Source of the DNA: an uncultured Acidobacteriia bacterium
GTDB taxonomy: Bacteria > Acidobacteriota > Terriglobia > Bryobacterales > Bryobacteraceae
NCBI GenBank assembly: GCA_903925975.1
Contig: CAIYHG010000181.1
Coordinates: 1 to 64,000 of the forward strand
Direction: 5' to 3'
Length of the DNA: 64,000 nt
Under the pieces are notes generated by a model. That model ran no database searches. It was not told the DNA's origin and saw only the letters and a list, made by a program, of their open reading frames with translations. The stretch's first letter is position 1, and every line of letters begins with the position of its first letter. Of the stretch, positions 8,822 to 18,128 are shown one piece after another. A program made the translations under genes and the position numbers.

Positions 8822-10327
8822 ATGAGCGAAACAGCGGCGGAATCGCGGAATCGCGGGACCGCAACCTCACTACCGGCGGAGCAGGGCATCGCCCTTTGGC
8901 GGAAGGCGCTTTTCGGGGCGTTTCTGCTGGCGTACTTCTGCTACTTCAACTGGCCCTTCCTGCGCGCGCCGTTCGCGGCCGACGACATGATGAACATGGC
9001 GCTGCTGTGGGAGCCTCCGCTCTGGCGCACGCTTCTGGATCAATTCACGATCTGGGCCTCGCCGCGTCCGATGGCGGCGGCTTTCTATTTGCCGCTGTAT
9101 TATGCGTTCGGCCTCAACCCGATGCCGTACCACGCGGCGCTGATGGCGCTGCTGGCGGTAGATGTCTACCTGATATACCGCTTCGCGAGGGTGCTTGGAG
9201 CGGGCGAACTCACGGCCGGCCTTGCGGCGCTGGTCTTGTGCTACCACGATGGGATTTCGAATCTCTACTTCAATACTGCCTTTGTTTTCGACGTCCTCTG
9301 CTTTCTGTTCTATCTGGCTGCCTTCGTCTACTATGCCGGCATCCGAAACCGGGAGCGGCCGTTGAACGGACGCGAAACGGCCATCTTCCTGTCGCTTTAC
9401 TTGTGCGCCTTGAATTCCAAAGAGATGGCCGTAACGCTGCCGGTGATGATGCTGGTCTATGAGGCGTTGTACCACGCGCCGGATCTGCGGGACCGAAGCG
9501 GCTGGCCTGCCTGGTTACTTCGCAATGGCCGGACGGTATCGATCGCCGTCGCGCTGGATCTAGTCTACGTTTGGGGAAAGATGCTGGGCCCTACAGCCGA
9601 GAAAACGGAGGAGTACCGGCTGGTCTTCTCGAAGACGCGTATGTTCGACTTTCAGCGGCGGGAACTGGCGAACCTGTTCTTCAGTTGGAACCACTCCTGG
9701 CATACCATCGTGATCGTGTGGGCGGCGCTGATTTATCTGGCGTTTCGCCGGCGTAACCGCGTTCTGAGTTTCTGCCTGGCGCTCATCATGGTGGGCCCGC
9801 TGCCGATCGAATTCCTGGCGGGACGCGATGGCGCCTGTATCGCGATTCCCTTCGCGGGCTGGGCGCTGTTTGCATCGTGCATCGTTGTCGCGATCGCGAG
9901 CGCTATCGCACGGGCCTGGGAGAAGGAACCCGGGATGCGATGGATCGGGGCGCCGCGCCTGTGCCTGTTTCTGGTCGCTATCGTAGTATTTCTGTGGGCG
10001 CGCGAGAACCGCGCCTACAACCGGTTGTACACGGTCCCCGGGCTGAAAGATCTCGGTCCGCTTACGGAGGAAGTGATCCGGCGGTTCTATGCCCAGAATC
10101 CGAAGGTTCCACCGCACTCGAGCGTGCTTTTCCTGAACGATCCCTTCGAGGACTGGGACACGGTGTTCATCGGCAAGCTTTGGTTCGGCGACAGGACCGT
10201 ACGGGTGCGTTCGCAGCGGAAGACGCCGCTCCGGCCCGAGGAGATCGCCAAGACCGATTTCGTATTCGATATGGCGGACGGCAAGCTCGCGCGCGTGATG
10301 CCGAAGCCCCCCGTTCCATCGCAATGA
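8822..10327 (+). CDS. Polytopic GT-C-like membrane protein
   Basis: The 501-residue integral membrane protein has about ten predicted helices. The start is ATG 8822 (MSETAAESRNRG); the track's TTG start upstream overlaps the candidate promoter. An acidic FAADDMMNMA loop after the first helix is like the catalytic Asp pair of GT-C glycosyltransferases (ArnT/PMT/STT3 class), which transfer sugars from polyprenyl-phosphate carriers. A soluble C-terminal segment (VPGLKDLGPLTEEVIRRFYAQNP...FVFDMADGKLARVM) follows. Specific family and donor cannot be assigned. It lies 61 bp before a glycosyltransferase/methyltransferase gene, suggesting a shared glycoconjugate pathway. Confidence 0.7.
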   Translation: MSETAAESRNRGTATSLPAEQGIALWRKALFGAFLLAYFCYFNWPFLRAPFAADDMMNMALLWEPPLWRTLLDQFTIWASPRPMAAAFYLPLYYAFGLNPMPYHAALMALLAVDVYLIYRFARVLGAGELTAGLAALVLCYHDGISNLYFNTAFVFDVLCFLFYLAAFVYYAGIRNRERPLNGRETAIFLSLYLCALNSKEMAVTLPVMMLVYEALYHAPDLRDRSGWPAWLLRNGRTVSIAVALDLVYVWGKMLGPTAEKTEEYRLVFSKTRMFDFQRRELANLFFSWNHSWHTIVIVWAALIYLAFRRRNRVLSFCLALIMVGPLPIEFLAGRDGACIAIPFAGWALFASCIVVAIASAIARAWEKEPGMRWIGAPRLCLFLVAIVVFLWARENRAYNRLYTVPGLKDLGPLTEEVIRRFYAQNPKVPPHSSVLFLNDPFEDWDTVFIGKLWFGDRTVRVRSQRKTPLRPEEIAKTDFVFDMADGKLARVMPKPPVPSQ

Positions 10328-10388
10328 AGGTCTTCGGCGGCAGAGCATGACCGCGTGATGCGTTGCGCGTTGGCGGCAACCCCCGCCG

Positions 10389-12032
10389 GTGGATTGCCTT
10401 ACCTCAACATTGCGAGTCCATAACCTCTCGGCATATTATTGTAAACACGTGCCGGAAGAGCAGTTTACCTCTCCAAAGATCGGCTGGGCGCTCCCTATAT
10501 GCGGCACACGGGCGAAGCCGCACGTATTGATTTTGATCGTTGCGTACAACGCGGAAGCGATGATCCGCGATGTGCTGCGCCGCATTCCCGCCGAACTCTC
10601 GGAGGCCTACGATATCGAAATCCTCGTTATCGATGACGCTTCCCAGGATTCGACCTTTGACCTGAGCCATAGAGCGAGCAAGACCAGCCAATCCCCATTT
10701 CCGATTCACGTGCTCTTCAACCCGGTCAATCAGGGTTACGGCGGGAACCAAAAGATCGGGTATCATTACGCGATCGAAATGGGGTATGACTTTGTGGCGC
10801 TTCTGCATGGAGATGGCCAGTACGCTCCCGAGTGCCTGCCCATGCTCCTCGAACCGCTCCGCAATGGCGAAGCGGCCGCGGTGTTCGGCTCGCGAATGCT
10901 GAGCCCGAAGGCCGCACGTCAGGGCGGAATGCCGCTATACAAATTCGTGGGGAACAAGATCCTGACGTGGATCGAGAATAAGCTGCTGCACGCCCACCTC
11001 AGCGAGTTTCACTCGGGTTACAGGATTTACTCGGTTCGAGCGCTCAGGGCGATTCCTTTTGAACGAAATTCCAATGGTTTCGATTTCGATACCGAGATCA
11101 TTATCCAACTGCTAATCGCCCGCCAGGCCATCAAAGAACTGCCGATTCCGACGTATTACGGCGATGAAATCTGCAACGTCAACGGCATCAAGTACGCCGT
11201 CAACGTGGTCGCCGCGGCGTTGAAGGCCAAGCTGCAGGAGTTGAGCCTTTTCTATGACAGAAGGTTCGACTGCGCGCCGCCCGAAACGTACTCTCCGTAT
11301 ACGCTCAAGCTGGGTTATACAAGCCCTCACACGCTGGCCCTCGAACGCATTCGCGGCGGGAGCAGGGTTTTGGATCTCGGGTGCGCCGGCGGCTACATGG
11401 GGCGGGTTCTGAAGACACGGAAGCAGTGCTTCGTTTCGGGCGTGGACGTCACGGAAGTGCCGGCGGGCTGCCTGGACGAATTCCGGAAACACAACCTGGA
11501 CGCCGGGCTTCCCGATTTTCGGGCCGATGAATACGACGCGATTCTCATGTTGGACGTGATCGAGCATCTGAAAGCGCCCGAAGATTATCTCGAACAACTG
11601 CGGCATGCGCTGGCGGCCAATCCCTCGATAGAGGTGCTCATCAGCACGGGCAACGTTGCTTGCTTCATTACGCGCGCGATGCTTCTGCTCGGCCAGTTCA
11701 ACTACGGCAAGCGGGGCATTCTGGATGTTACGCATACGCGCCTGTTCACGTTTGCGTCTTTCCGGCGCGCCCTTTCGCAGGCAGGTTTCGAGATTCTGGA
11801 AACCAAGGGCGTACCCGTGCCATTCCCACTGGCGATCGGCGAAAACGTTCTGAGCAAGACGTTGCTAGCGGCCAACCGCTTTCTCATCCGGATTTCACGC
11901 GGGCTGTTCGCCTATCAGATTTTCATGCGGGTCAGGCCGCTGCCTTCGTTGCCTTCGCTTCTGAATACCGCCCGCGAAGAATCGGGCATCAGGGCGGCTG
12001 TTCTGGAAAAAACCGGCAGCGGCGCCGTGTGA
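10389..12032 (+). CDS. Fused family 2 glycosyltransferase and SAM-dependent methyltransferase
   Basis: The 547-residue protein has two domains. Residues about 45-280 form a GT2 domain of the polyprenyl/dolichyl-phosphate sugar synthase type: LILIVAYNAE, the nucleotide-binding IDDASQDST, the metal-binding LHGDGQYAPE, and FHSGYRIYS. Residues about 310-470 form a class I methyltransferase: motif I VLDLGCAGGYMG, the acidic end of strand 2 SGVDV, and DAILMLDVIEHL. The protein probably makes a lipid-linked sugar and methylates a sugar or lipid product. The track start is GTG 10389 without a clear ribosome binding site; the first in-frame ATG falls inside the GT2 domain, so a non-ATG start is likely. 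Its neighbours are polytopic GT-C-like proteins. Confidence 0.8.
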   Translation: MDCLTSTLRVHNLSAYYCKHVPEEQFTSPKIGWALPICGTRAKPHVLILIVAYNAEAMIRDVLRRIPAELSEAYDIEILVIDDASQDSTFDLSHRASKTSQSPFPIHVLFNPVNQGYGGNQKIGYHYAIEMGYDFVALLHGDGQYAPECLPMLLEPLRNGEAAAVFGSRMLSPKAARQGGMPLYKFVGNKILTWIENKLLHAHLSEFHSGYRIYSVRALRAIPFERNSNGFDFDTEIIIQLLIARQAIKELPIPTYYGDEICNVNGIKYAVNVVAAALKAKLQELSLFYDRRFDCAPPETYSPYTLKLGYTSPHTLALERIRGGSRVLDLGCAGGYMGRVLKTRKQCFVSGVDVTEVPAGCLDEFRKHNLDAGLPDFRADEYDAILMLDVIEHLKAPEDYLEQLRHALAANPSIEVLISTGNVACFITRAMLLLGQFNYGKRGILDVTHTRLFTFASFRRALSQAGFEILETKGVPVPFPLAIGENVLSKTLLAANRFLIRISRGLFAYQIFMRVRPLPSLPSLLNTAREESGIRAAVLEKTGSGAV

Positions 12033-12041
12033 GGGCATGGA

Positions 12042-12059
12042 ACCCGCTCGAAAGCGGGT
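12042..12059. repeat. Palindrome ACCCGCT-cgaa-AGCGGGT, member of a dispersed family
   Basis: It lies 10 bp after the stop of the GT2/methyltransferase gene and shares the stem and the CGCAGCCA tail with the element at 7693-7720. It may act as a terminator, but it is not followed by a T-tract. Confidence 0.55.
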
Positions 12060-12103
12060 CCGCAGCCAGGAATGAGACTGCTGAAAAACGAGCAAGAAAC
12101 GTT

Positions 12104-12179
12104 GGCCGCTGATTCACGCCGATGGACGCCGATAAGTCGTGCTCCTGCAATCCGCGTTAATCAGCGTTGATCTGTGGCC
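12104..12179. repeat. 30-bp imperfect inverted repeat with GAT/ACGC periodicity
   Basis: The left arm (12104-12133) starts GGCCGCTGATTCACGCCGAT and the right arm (12150-12179) ends ATCAGCGTTGATCTGTGGCC. The reverse complement of the right arm matches the left at most positions, giving GGCC..GAT..ACGC.GAT..ACGC.GAT. It encodes nothing and sits upstream of a membrane-protein gene. It resembles a dispersed intergenic repeat found in diverse environmental bacteria. Confidence 0.6.
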
Positions 12180-12325
12180 AAATTCTTGGGTTCGCTTTTT
12201 TCGGCAGCCTCAAGCATGGCTGCCCCGCCAGGGAGGCCGGGTCGGTGATTGGCGCCGCCCACGCGCGCTCTCCAAGCGTTCGCGGATTTTCTGCGCGCGC
12301 GAGAGCGCTGCTAAAATTTGTCTCA

Positions 12326-14230
12326 GTGCACATCCCCGGACGCCTGACCAACTCACAGAGACTCGCAATTGCACTCGTGAGCCTCGGGGTGGGCGCTTTT
12401 TATCTCTGGACGCTACGGGCAACCGGCTATCACTTTGATTTCAAGAAGTCTCAGGATGGCTACTACAACTACCTCGCCCAAGGATTCGCCAGCGGGCATC
12501 TCTATCTCTCGTGGGCTCCTGACCCGGCGCTGCTGGCCATGCCGAACCCTTGGGACTTTTCCATCCCCGATAATCTGAAGCTCCACGACGCCGTCCTCTA
12601 CAACGGCCACTATTACCTCTACCACGGCGCCGGGCCGGCGGTAATGCTGTTTACGCCCTGGAAACTTATCACCGGGCACGATTTGCCCCAGCGTTTCGCA
12701 ATTCTTCTGATGTGCTTCGGGGCCTATGCGTTCCTGAGCGCAACGCTGCTGCGCTGGCTCCGGCTCGCGGGCGCGAAGATCGGGCCAGGGTTGCTCGCCG
12801 CCGCGCTGCTGGCCTTGGGGGTTTGCCAGGGCGCGCCGTACCTTCTGAACCGGGTGGACGTATACGAGATCGCGATCGCGGGGGCATATTTCAGCCTCTC
12901 CGCCGGCATGTTCTTCCTGGTCCGTTCGGCCCAATCCCGGCGGGCGGCGCTGTGGCTTGGCGCCTCCGGTTTTATGTTTGGCATGGCGGCCGCCTGCCGG
13001 CCGCAGCTCGGCATGGGCGGCGCGTTTGCTTTGCTCGGGCTGGCCCTGTTCTATTTCCGGAGGCGCGGACTCACGGGCATTTTCCGGTCAAGGGAACTCA
13101 TGGCCTTCGCCTTCGCCTTCGCGGCCGTGGGAGTGGGCGTGATGGCTTACAACTACGCGCGTTTCGGAAACGTATTCGATTTCGGTTTGCGCTATCTGCT
13201 CTCCGGGCCCGAGCAGAACCGTGTGAAGCTCTCCGCGGAGTATTTGCTGCCTGGCTTGTATTTCTGGCTGCTTTGCCCGCCTAACGTCAGCGCTGTCTTT
13301 CCTTGGCTTACTTTGATATTCCGCTTCCCGCTCGGCGGCCGCCCTTTCCCCGTGGGCTACTTCATGGAGGCCACGATGGGCGCGCCTTACCTGGCGCCGT
13401 TCGTGATCGGCGCGTTTCTTGTTCCGCTCCGAACGCGCACCGGCGAAGAGGCTCGCGAGACGCCGGTTGGCCCCGCGCTGCTGCTGTGGACGTCGCTCGC
13501 CACTTCGGTTGGCGCTCTGTTGTTCCTGGCCTTTTGCGGCTTTACTACCCAGAGGTACGAGGTGGATTTCCTCCCGCTAGCCGTTTTGGCGGCGCTCGCC
13601 AACGTTTGTATCCACATCTCCCGGCGGGCAGGGCGGAGCCGCTTCCTGATGAGCGGGGCGTTGACGCTTCTGATCGCGTGCGGCGTGGTGGCGAACATGG
13701 CGCTGGCCCTCTCCGGCCCCTACGACGGCATCCTGAAATCCCGCCCCGCCGGCTACGTCCGCCTGGCGCGCTGGTTCAGCCCGATCGAACGTTACCGGCC
13801 CATGCTGAATCCGTACGTGGATATCGACGTTAAGGCCAGCCTCGACGCGGTGCCCGACAAGCAAGGCGCGCCTCTGGTGACCATGGGACGCCAGGTCTAT
13901 CGATACTTCCTCTACGTGAAGCGTGCGGACGGCAAGTTCCGCCTGATCTCACGCAACGACGAGCGGCAGGTGGAATACGTGATGGAAGCGCGCGATGTGG
14001 GCAGCGCCGAGTTGCGGCTGACGTACCGCCCCGAGACCGGGACGATGGTCACGCAACTAAATGGGCGCGTTGTTCTCACGCACGAGATAGGCACGCTCGT
14101 GACCTCCCCCGCCGAAGTGACCGTCGGCGAGAACCGTATCGAAAACAACGTGGTGGAGCCGCGATTCCCCGGCCCTATTGGGACCGTGTTTGCGACGATA
14201 AAGGAATCGCCGGCGACGCCGAGGCCCTGA
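12326..14230 (+). CDS. Large polytopic GT-C-like membrane protein
   Basis: The protein is about 634 residues if it starts at GTG 12326 (VHIPGRLTNSQRLAIALVSL). The track's start at 12167 would translate repeat DNA and is unlikely, but no strong ribosome binding site marks either. It has ten or more membrane helices (LLAAALLALGVCQGAPYLL, AFAFAFAAVGVGVMAYNYA, FLPLAVLAALANVCIHIS). A loop after helix 1 (FDFKKSQDGYYNYLAQGFASGHLYL) resembles the first extracytoplasmic loop of bacterial mannosyl/dolichyl-type GT-C proteins. A soluble beta-rich C-terminal domain of about 130 residues (YFLYVKRADGKFRLISR...NRIENN) follows. It probably acts on the same glycan as the two genes before it; substrate unknown. 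Confidence 0.65.
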   Translation: MHIPGRLTNSQRLAIALVSLGVGAFYLWTLRATGYHFDFKKSQDGYYNYLAQGFASGHLYLSWAPDPALLAMPNPWDFSIPDNLKLHDAVLYNGHYYLYHGAGPAVMLFTPWKLITGHDLPQRFAILLMCFGAYAFLSATLLRWLRLAGAKIGPGLLAAALLALGVCQGAPYLLNRVDVYEIAIAGAYFSLSAGMFFLVRSAQSRRAALWLGASGFMFGMAAACRPQLGMGGAFALLGLALFYFRRRGLTGIFRSRELMAFAFAFAAVGVGVMAYNYARFGNVFDFGLRYLLSGPEQNRVKLSAEYLLPGLYFWLLCPPNVSAVFPWLTLIFRFPLGGRPFPVGYFMEATMGAPYLAPFVIGAFLVPLRTRTGEEARETPVGPALLLWTSLATSVGALLFLAFCGFTTQRYEVDFLPLAVLAALANVCIHISRRAGRSRFLMSGALTLLIACGVVANMALALSGPYDGILKSRPAGYVRLARWFSPIERYRPMLNPYVDIDVKASLDAVPDKQGAPLVTMGRQVYRYFLYVKRADGKFRLISRNDERQVEYVMEARDVGSAELRLTYRPETGTMVTQLNGRVVLTHEIGTLVTSPAEVTVGENRIENNVVEPRFPGPIGTVFATIKESPATPRP

Positions 14231-14444
14231 GCGATTTCGCTGGCTGGGCGGGAAGAACCGGGGCAGTAGGGTGTGAAATAGTTGCAACGATTGCCACGGA
14301 TGGGCGCGATTGCGGTGGGCTCCAGGCGTCGGCCAGGCTTGCTGTGCTCCGAATTGCCGCGGCCTCAGGCAGGTGGGGAGGCTGTTTCTACCGCTCCCTA
14401 GTCGGTCACGGCTCGGAATCGGACTTAGGGCGGGTTTGAAAGTT

Positions 14445-14471
14445 TAGGGCAGGCTGAGGAGACCTGCCCTA
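14445..14471 (-). terminator. Hairpin after the metB/cysK-type pair
   Basis: A perfect 9-bp stem TAGGGCAGG/CCTGCCCTA with a 9-base loop lies 18 bp past the stop of the PLP gene on the minus strand, followed on that strand by AACTTTC. It is a plausible intrinsic terminator with a poor T-tract. Confidence 0.5.
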
Positions 14472-14489
14472 TTGGAGCGGCGCTGATTC

Positions 14490-15632
14490 TTACGCGGCGG
14501 CCAGCGCGGCGTCGAGATCCGCGATAAGGTCCTCGATGTCTTCAAGGCCGGTGGAGACGCGGATCAGATCGGGCGTGATGCCCATGGTTTCGCGCACATC
14601 GGCGGGGACGGAGGCGTGCGTCATCGTGGCGGGGTGCTCGATGAGCGATTCCACTCCGCCCAGAGATTCCGCCAGAGTAAATACGCGCACGGCGGAGAGC
14701 AGGCGGAATACGGCGTCCTGGCCGCCGTGAACGCGGAAAGAGAACGTGCCTCCGTAGCCGCTCATCTGCGATTGCGCCAGAGCGTGCTGCGGGTGCGAAG
14801 GCAGGCCGGGATGGAGCACCTGCGCGATCTTGGGATGGCGGCTCAGCCACTGGGCCAGAGCCAGCGCGTTGCGGTGGTGCTCTTCCATGCGCAGCGCCAG
14901 CGTCTTGATGCCGCGCAGCACGAGGAAGCAATCCTGCGGGCCTGCGCACGTGCCCATCGCGTTCTGCAGGAAGCCGATGCGCTCGGCTAGCGCGGGGTCG
15001 CCCACGATGGCCGCGCCGCCCACCACGTCCGAATGGCCGTTGATGTACTTGGTGGTGGAGTGCGTCACGATATCGATGCCGAATTCGAGCGGGCGCTGGA
15101 AGTAAGGCGAGAGAAACGTGTTGTCGCAGATGGTGAGGGCGCCGTGTTTGCGCGCGGCCTCGGCCACGGCGCGCAGATCCACCAGATTCATGAGGGGGTT
15201 AGTGGGGGTTTCGATCCATACCGCGGCAGCGCCTTCGGCAAGCGCCGCCTCAAGACAGCGCGCGTCGCGCAGGTCCACGTAGCGGGCGCGAATTCCCTTG
15301 GTGGAGAACACCGATTCGAACAGGCGGTAGGTTCCGCCGTAAAGATCGTTATGCACGATGACGGTGGAGCCGGCCGGAAAGAGCATCAGGACGGTGGCCT
15401 CCGCCGCCATGCCGGTAGCGAACGCGAAGCCGGCCGAGCCGCCTTCGAGTGCGGCGAGGCAATCCTCAAGCGCCTTCCGCGTGGGGTTGCCGCTGCGCGA
15501 GTAGTCAAACGGCCCGGGCTGGTTGACGCCGCGGAACGCGAAAGTGGAGGTCTGGTAGATAGGGGGCATAACAGCCCCCATGTGGTCCTGCGGCCGGTGG
15601 CCGGCGTGGACCGAGAGAGTTTTGAATTTCAT
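14490..15632 (-). CDS. Cystathionine gamma-synthase / gamma-lyase family PLP enzyme
   Basis: The 380-residue enzyme belongs to the Cys/Met metabolism fold-type I PLP family. The PLP lysine is K195 in THSTTKYINGHSD. Other hallmarks are YSRSGNPTR near residue 44, FATGMAA for the phosphate-binding loop, YGGTYRLFESVF, ETPTNP and the ICDNTF aspartate, and a C-terminal SLGGVESLIEHPATMTH. It may condense an activated homoserine with cysteine (MetB) or cleave cystathionine (CGL); the motifs do not separate these. It lies 5 bp after a cysteine synthase gene in the same operon, which supports a transsulfuration role. Confidence 0.88.
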   Translation of the reverse strand: MKFKTLSVHAGHRPQDHMGAVMPPIYQTSTFAFRGVNQPGPFDYSRSGNPTRKALEDCLAALEGGSAGFAFATGMAAEATVLMLFPAGSTVIVHNDLYGGTYRLFESVFSTKGIRARYVDLRDARCLEAALAEGAAAVWIETPTNPLMNLVDLRAVAEAARKHGALTICDNTFLSPYFQRPLEFGIDIVTHSTTKYINGHSDVVGGAAIVGDPALAERIGFLQNAMGTCAGPQDCFLVLRGIKTLALRMEEHHRNALALAQWLSRHPKIAQVLHPGLPSHPQHALAQSQMSGYGGTFSFRVHGGQDAVFRLLSAVRVFTLAESLGGVESLIEHPATMTHASVPADVRETMGITPDLIRVSTGLEDIEDLIADLDAALAAA

Positions 15633-15637
15633 CGGCG

Positions 15638-16594
15638 CTACGCGATACCTTCAAATAGTATCGAACTCAGATAGCGTTCGCCCGAATCGGGCAGCACGGT
15701 GACGATTTTCTTGCCCGCGAATTCGGGCAACTGCGCGAGGCGCGCCGCAACGGCCACGGCCGCGCCGCTCGAAATACCCGACAGGATGCCCTCTTCCCGC
15801 GCCAGGCGGCGGGCCATCTCGACGGCTTCTTCGTTGGTGACGGATTCCACGCGGTCGATCAGTTTGAGATCGAGCGTGCCGGGGATCATTCCGGCGCCGA
15901 TGCCCTGGATCTTGTGCGGCCCCGGCTTGAGGGGTTCGCCGCGGAGCGCCTGCGAGATGACGGGGCTGCCGGTGGGTTCCACGGCCACCGAAAGGATCTG
16001 CTTGCCTTTCACGGTCTTGATGTAACGCGATACGCCGGTGATGGTTCCGCCGGTGCCCACGCCGGCGACGAACACGTCGATTTCGCCCTGCGTGTCTTCC
16101 CAGATCTCGGGGCCGGTGGTGCGGAAATGAATTTCCGGGTTGGCCGGATTCTGAAACTGCTGGAGCAGGACGTAGCGGTTGGGGTCGCTGGCGTGGATTT
16201 CTTCCGCCTTGGCGATGGCGCCCTTCATGCCCAGCGCGCCTTCGGTCAGCACCAGGTTGGCGCCGAATGCGGCGAGCACCTTACGGCGCTCTAGCGACAT
16301 CGTCTCGGGCATGGTGAGCGTGATGCGGTAGCCGCGCGCGGCGGCCACGAAGGCCAGCGCAATACCGGTATTGCCGCTGGTGGGCTCCACCAATTCCTTG
16401 CCGGGGGCGAGAACGCCTCGCTTTTCGGCGTCGGCGACCATGGCGGCGCCGATGCGGCATTTCACGGAGTAGGCCGGGTTGCGGCCTTCAATCTTGGCCA
16501 AAACCGTGGCGCCGTTCCCCACGATGCGGTTCAGGCGAACCAGCGGGGTGTGGCCGATGCTCAGAGCGTTGTCGTCGAAATACATATGTACCAT
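15638..16594 (-). CDS. cysK: Cysteine synthase / cystathionine beta-synthase family enzyme
   Basis: The 318-residue fold-type II PLP enzyme matches O-acetylserine sulfhydrylase in length. The PLP lysine is K45 in [11 protein letters not shown]. Substrate loop [16 protein letters not shown], the [14 protein letters not shown] phosphate loop and the C-terminal [13 protein letters not shown] all fit. It normally makes cysteine from O-acetylserine and sulfide; a cystathionine beta-synthase role in reverse transsulfuration is possible given the neighbour. Two starts are equally good (ATG 16594 and ATG 16585). It is first in a two-gene operon with the PLP gene 5 bp downstream. Confidence 0.9.
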   Translation of the reverse strand: MVHMYFDDNALSIGHTPLVRLNRIVGNGATVLAKIEGRNPAYSVKCRIGAAMVADAEKRGVLAPGKELVEPTSGNTGIALAFVAAARGYRITLTMPETMSLERRKVLAAFGANLVLTEGALGMKGAIAKAEEIHASDPNRYVLLQQFQNPANPEIHFRTTGPEIWEDTQGEIDVFVAGVGTGGTITGVSRYIKTVKGKQILSVAVEPTGSPVISQALRGEPLKPGPHKIQGIGAGMIPGTLDLKLIDRVESVTNEEAVEMARRLAREEGILSGISSGAAVAVAARLAQLPEFAGKKIVTVLPDSGERYLSSILFEGIA

Positions 16595-16791
16595 TCTATA
16601 TCGAGATGAAGGTGATTATCAAGAGGGTATTGAAAGAATCTAGCCGGCGATGCGGCCGTGGCCGCTCGTTCGCAAACTCCTCAAGTTGGGAAGCGGAATG
16701 CGCTCAGAGGCTGGTAGGCACGGCGCGCCCGCGGGCGCTGCGAGAAGGCATCCTGGGCGGCCAGCTTTAGAGCTTTCCCCGGATCGCCCTT

Positions 16792-18012
16792 CTAGGCGGT
16801 CCGCTGCGAATCTCCGCAAGCCAGGGCACCGGCGCAGGCGGCATCCCGGCCGGTCACCCAGGCGTAGTCGATAGCAAAACTCCGCCGGGCCAGCGCGGTC
16901 TCCACGGTTTCGCGGCTAAGCTCGTTCACGCCGAACTGGCCGCTGCGCAGAACCGACTTCGAGCCGTCGATTTGGTGGTAGCCGCCCGGGGTTACGTCGC
17001 CACAACGGTAGGTGAACACATCGTCATCGAGCATGTTGCGGACGTTCATCTCGAATGCCTCGCGCGTTTGCAGCCAACGGCCCGCTTCGGGCGCGGCAAG
17101 CTTGTAGGCGAACAGCGCGGTCTCGAAGGCCCGGTCGCTGGCGCAGGTCTTCAAGTGCAGTTCGTGGCCACCGATGGGCTTGAGACGCGGGGCGCCGAAG
17201 ACGAATGGGCCGCGGCCATACTCGGCCAGAAAATGGCGTGCCTTGGCGATCTGCATCAGCGCGTCGTAGCGCAAATCGGCCAGGCCGAACAACGCGCCGG
17301 TGGCCACTTCAAGGCCCGCCGCGAGCGCGCGGTCGTGGTTATCCATGCGAATATCGAAAGCGCGTTTGTGCGGGCTCGAATCGTGCCAGTGCGCGTACGC
17401 GGCGCGGTCGAGCGTTTCATCCCACTGGATGATTCCGTTGAGCCCTGCTTCCTTCAGGGAGTTATAGGCTTCGCGCGTCAGGTATTCGGTGCATAGCAGA
17501 ACGCCGGAGCCTTCCTCGCCGCCCAGCGCTTCGGCCGTTGCGGCAACGTACTCCGCCAGAAGTTCGGTGGTGAACTCGGGGTCGGTGGCGTAGACCAGTT
17601 CGATCACCCGCGCGCCGGAGGACATAACCGCGTCAATTTCAAAGCGCAATTCCTCGACATTGAGGCGCTTGCGCGCCGTGGCCTCGCGCAACGCGGAGAA
17701 ATTGCAGTACGAGCAGGTGTCCACGCAGTAGCTCGACACGTAGATGGGCGCAACGTAGCGCAGCCGGTTGCCGGAGGGTTTGCGCCAGTTCGCCAGAGCA
17801 AAGGCGCGGAGCGTTTCAAACTGCTCCGAGGCTGCCTGATCGAAGCCCAGTTGCAGCACCTCGGCGAGTTCGGGAAGCCCCAGCGAGGTTTCGAGGCTCA
17901 TGGCGAGCAACTCTTGCACTCGCTCCACGGAGGGTGTTTGGACGCCGCCGAGGATGTGACGGACCTCTTCGTCCCGCTCTTTATAGACTGTACTGAATGC
18001 GCGGATAGGCAT
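16792..18012 (-). CDS. thiH: ThiH-like radical SAM enzyme (2-iminoacetate synthase family)
   Basis: The 406-residue protein resembles the ThiH/HydG tyrosine-lyase group. The radical SAM cluster motif is CVDTCSYC (C96, C100, C103), preceded by the typical RYVAPIYVSSY strand. ThiH makes dehydroglycine from tyrosine for the thiazole of thiamine. A BATS-type C-terminal region is indicated by FGAPRLKPIGGH and a late LSRETVETALARR segment. HydG's C-terminal second-cluster motif is not evident (only DAACAGALACGD at the end). No other thiamine genes are nearby, and the neighbours are two other radical SAM genes, so a role outside thiamine synthesis is possible. Confidence 0.75.
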   Translation of the reverse strand: MPIRAFSTVYKERDEEVRHILGGVQTPSVERVQELLAMSLETSLGLPELAEVLQLGFDQAASEQFETLRAFALANWRKPSGNRLRYVAPIYVSSYCVDTCSYCNFSALREATARKRLNVEELRFEIDAVMSSGARVIELVYATDPEFTTELLAEYVAATAEALGGEEGSGVLLCTEYLTREAYNSLKEAGLNGIIQWDETLDRAAYAHWHDSSPHKRAFDIRMDNHDRALAAGLEVATGALFGLADLRYDALMQIAKARHFLAEYGRGPFVFGAPRLKPIGGHELHLKTCASDRAFETALFAYKLAAPEAGRWLQTREAFEMNVRNMLDDDVFTYRCGDVTPGGYHQIDGSKSVLRSGQFGVNELSRETVETALARRSFAIDYAWVTGRDAACAGALACGDSQRTA

Positions 18013-18052
18013 TGACTAGAACATCTGTCTGCGGTTGATATGCTTTTTCTCG

Positions 18053-18058
18053 ATTATA
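18053..18058 (-). promoter_or_regulatory. Perfect -10 (TATAAT) before the ThiH-like gene
   Basis: TATAAT lies about 40 bp before ATG 18012 on the minus strand. No good -35 is seen 16-18 bases upstream. It suggests the gene may be expressed independently of the radical SAM gene 117 bp upstream. Confidence 0.35.
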
Positions 18059-18128
18059 ACCCGCGGCGTTCGGGCGCACGCGGCCGGGCGGGTGATGTCC
18101 GCGACCAATTGCGCGTGTGGGGCGCGGC

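Noticed and set aside
16595-16791. Search for a SAM or cobalamin riboswitch before the cysK/PLP operon
   Set aside because: No conserved riboswitch core sequences were seen on the minus strand.
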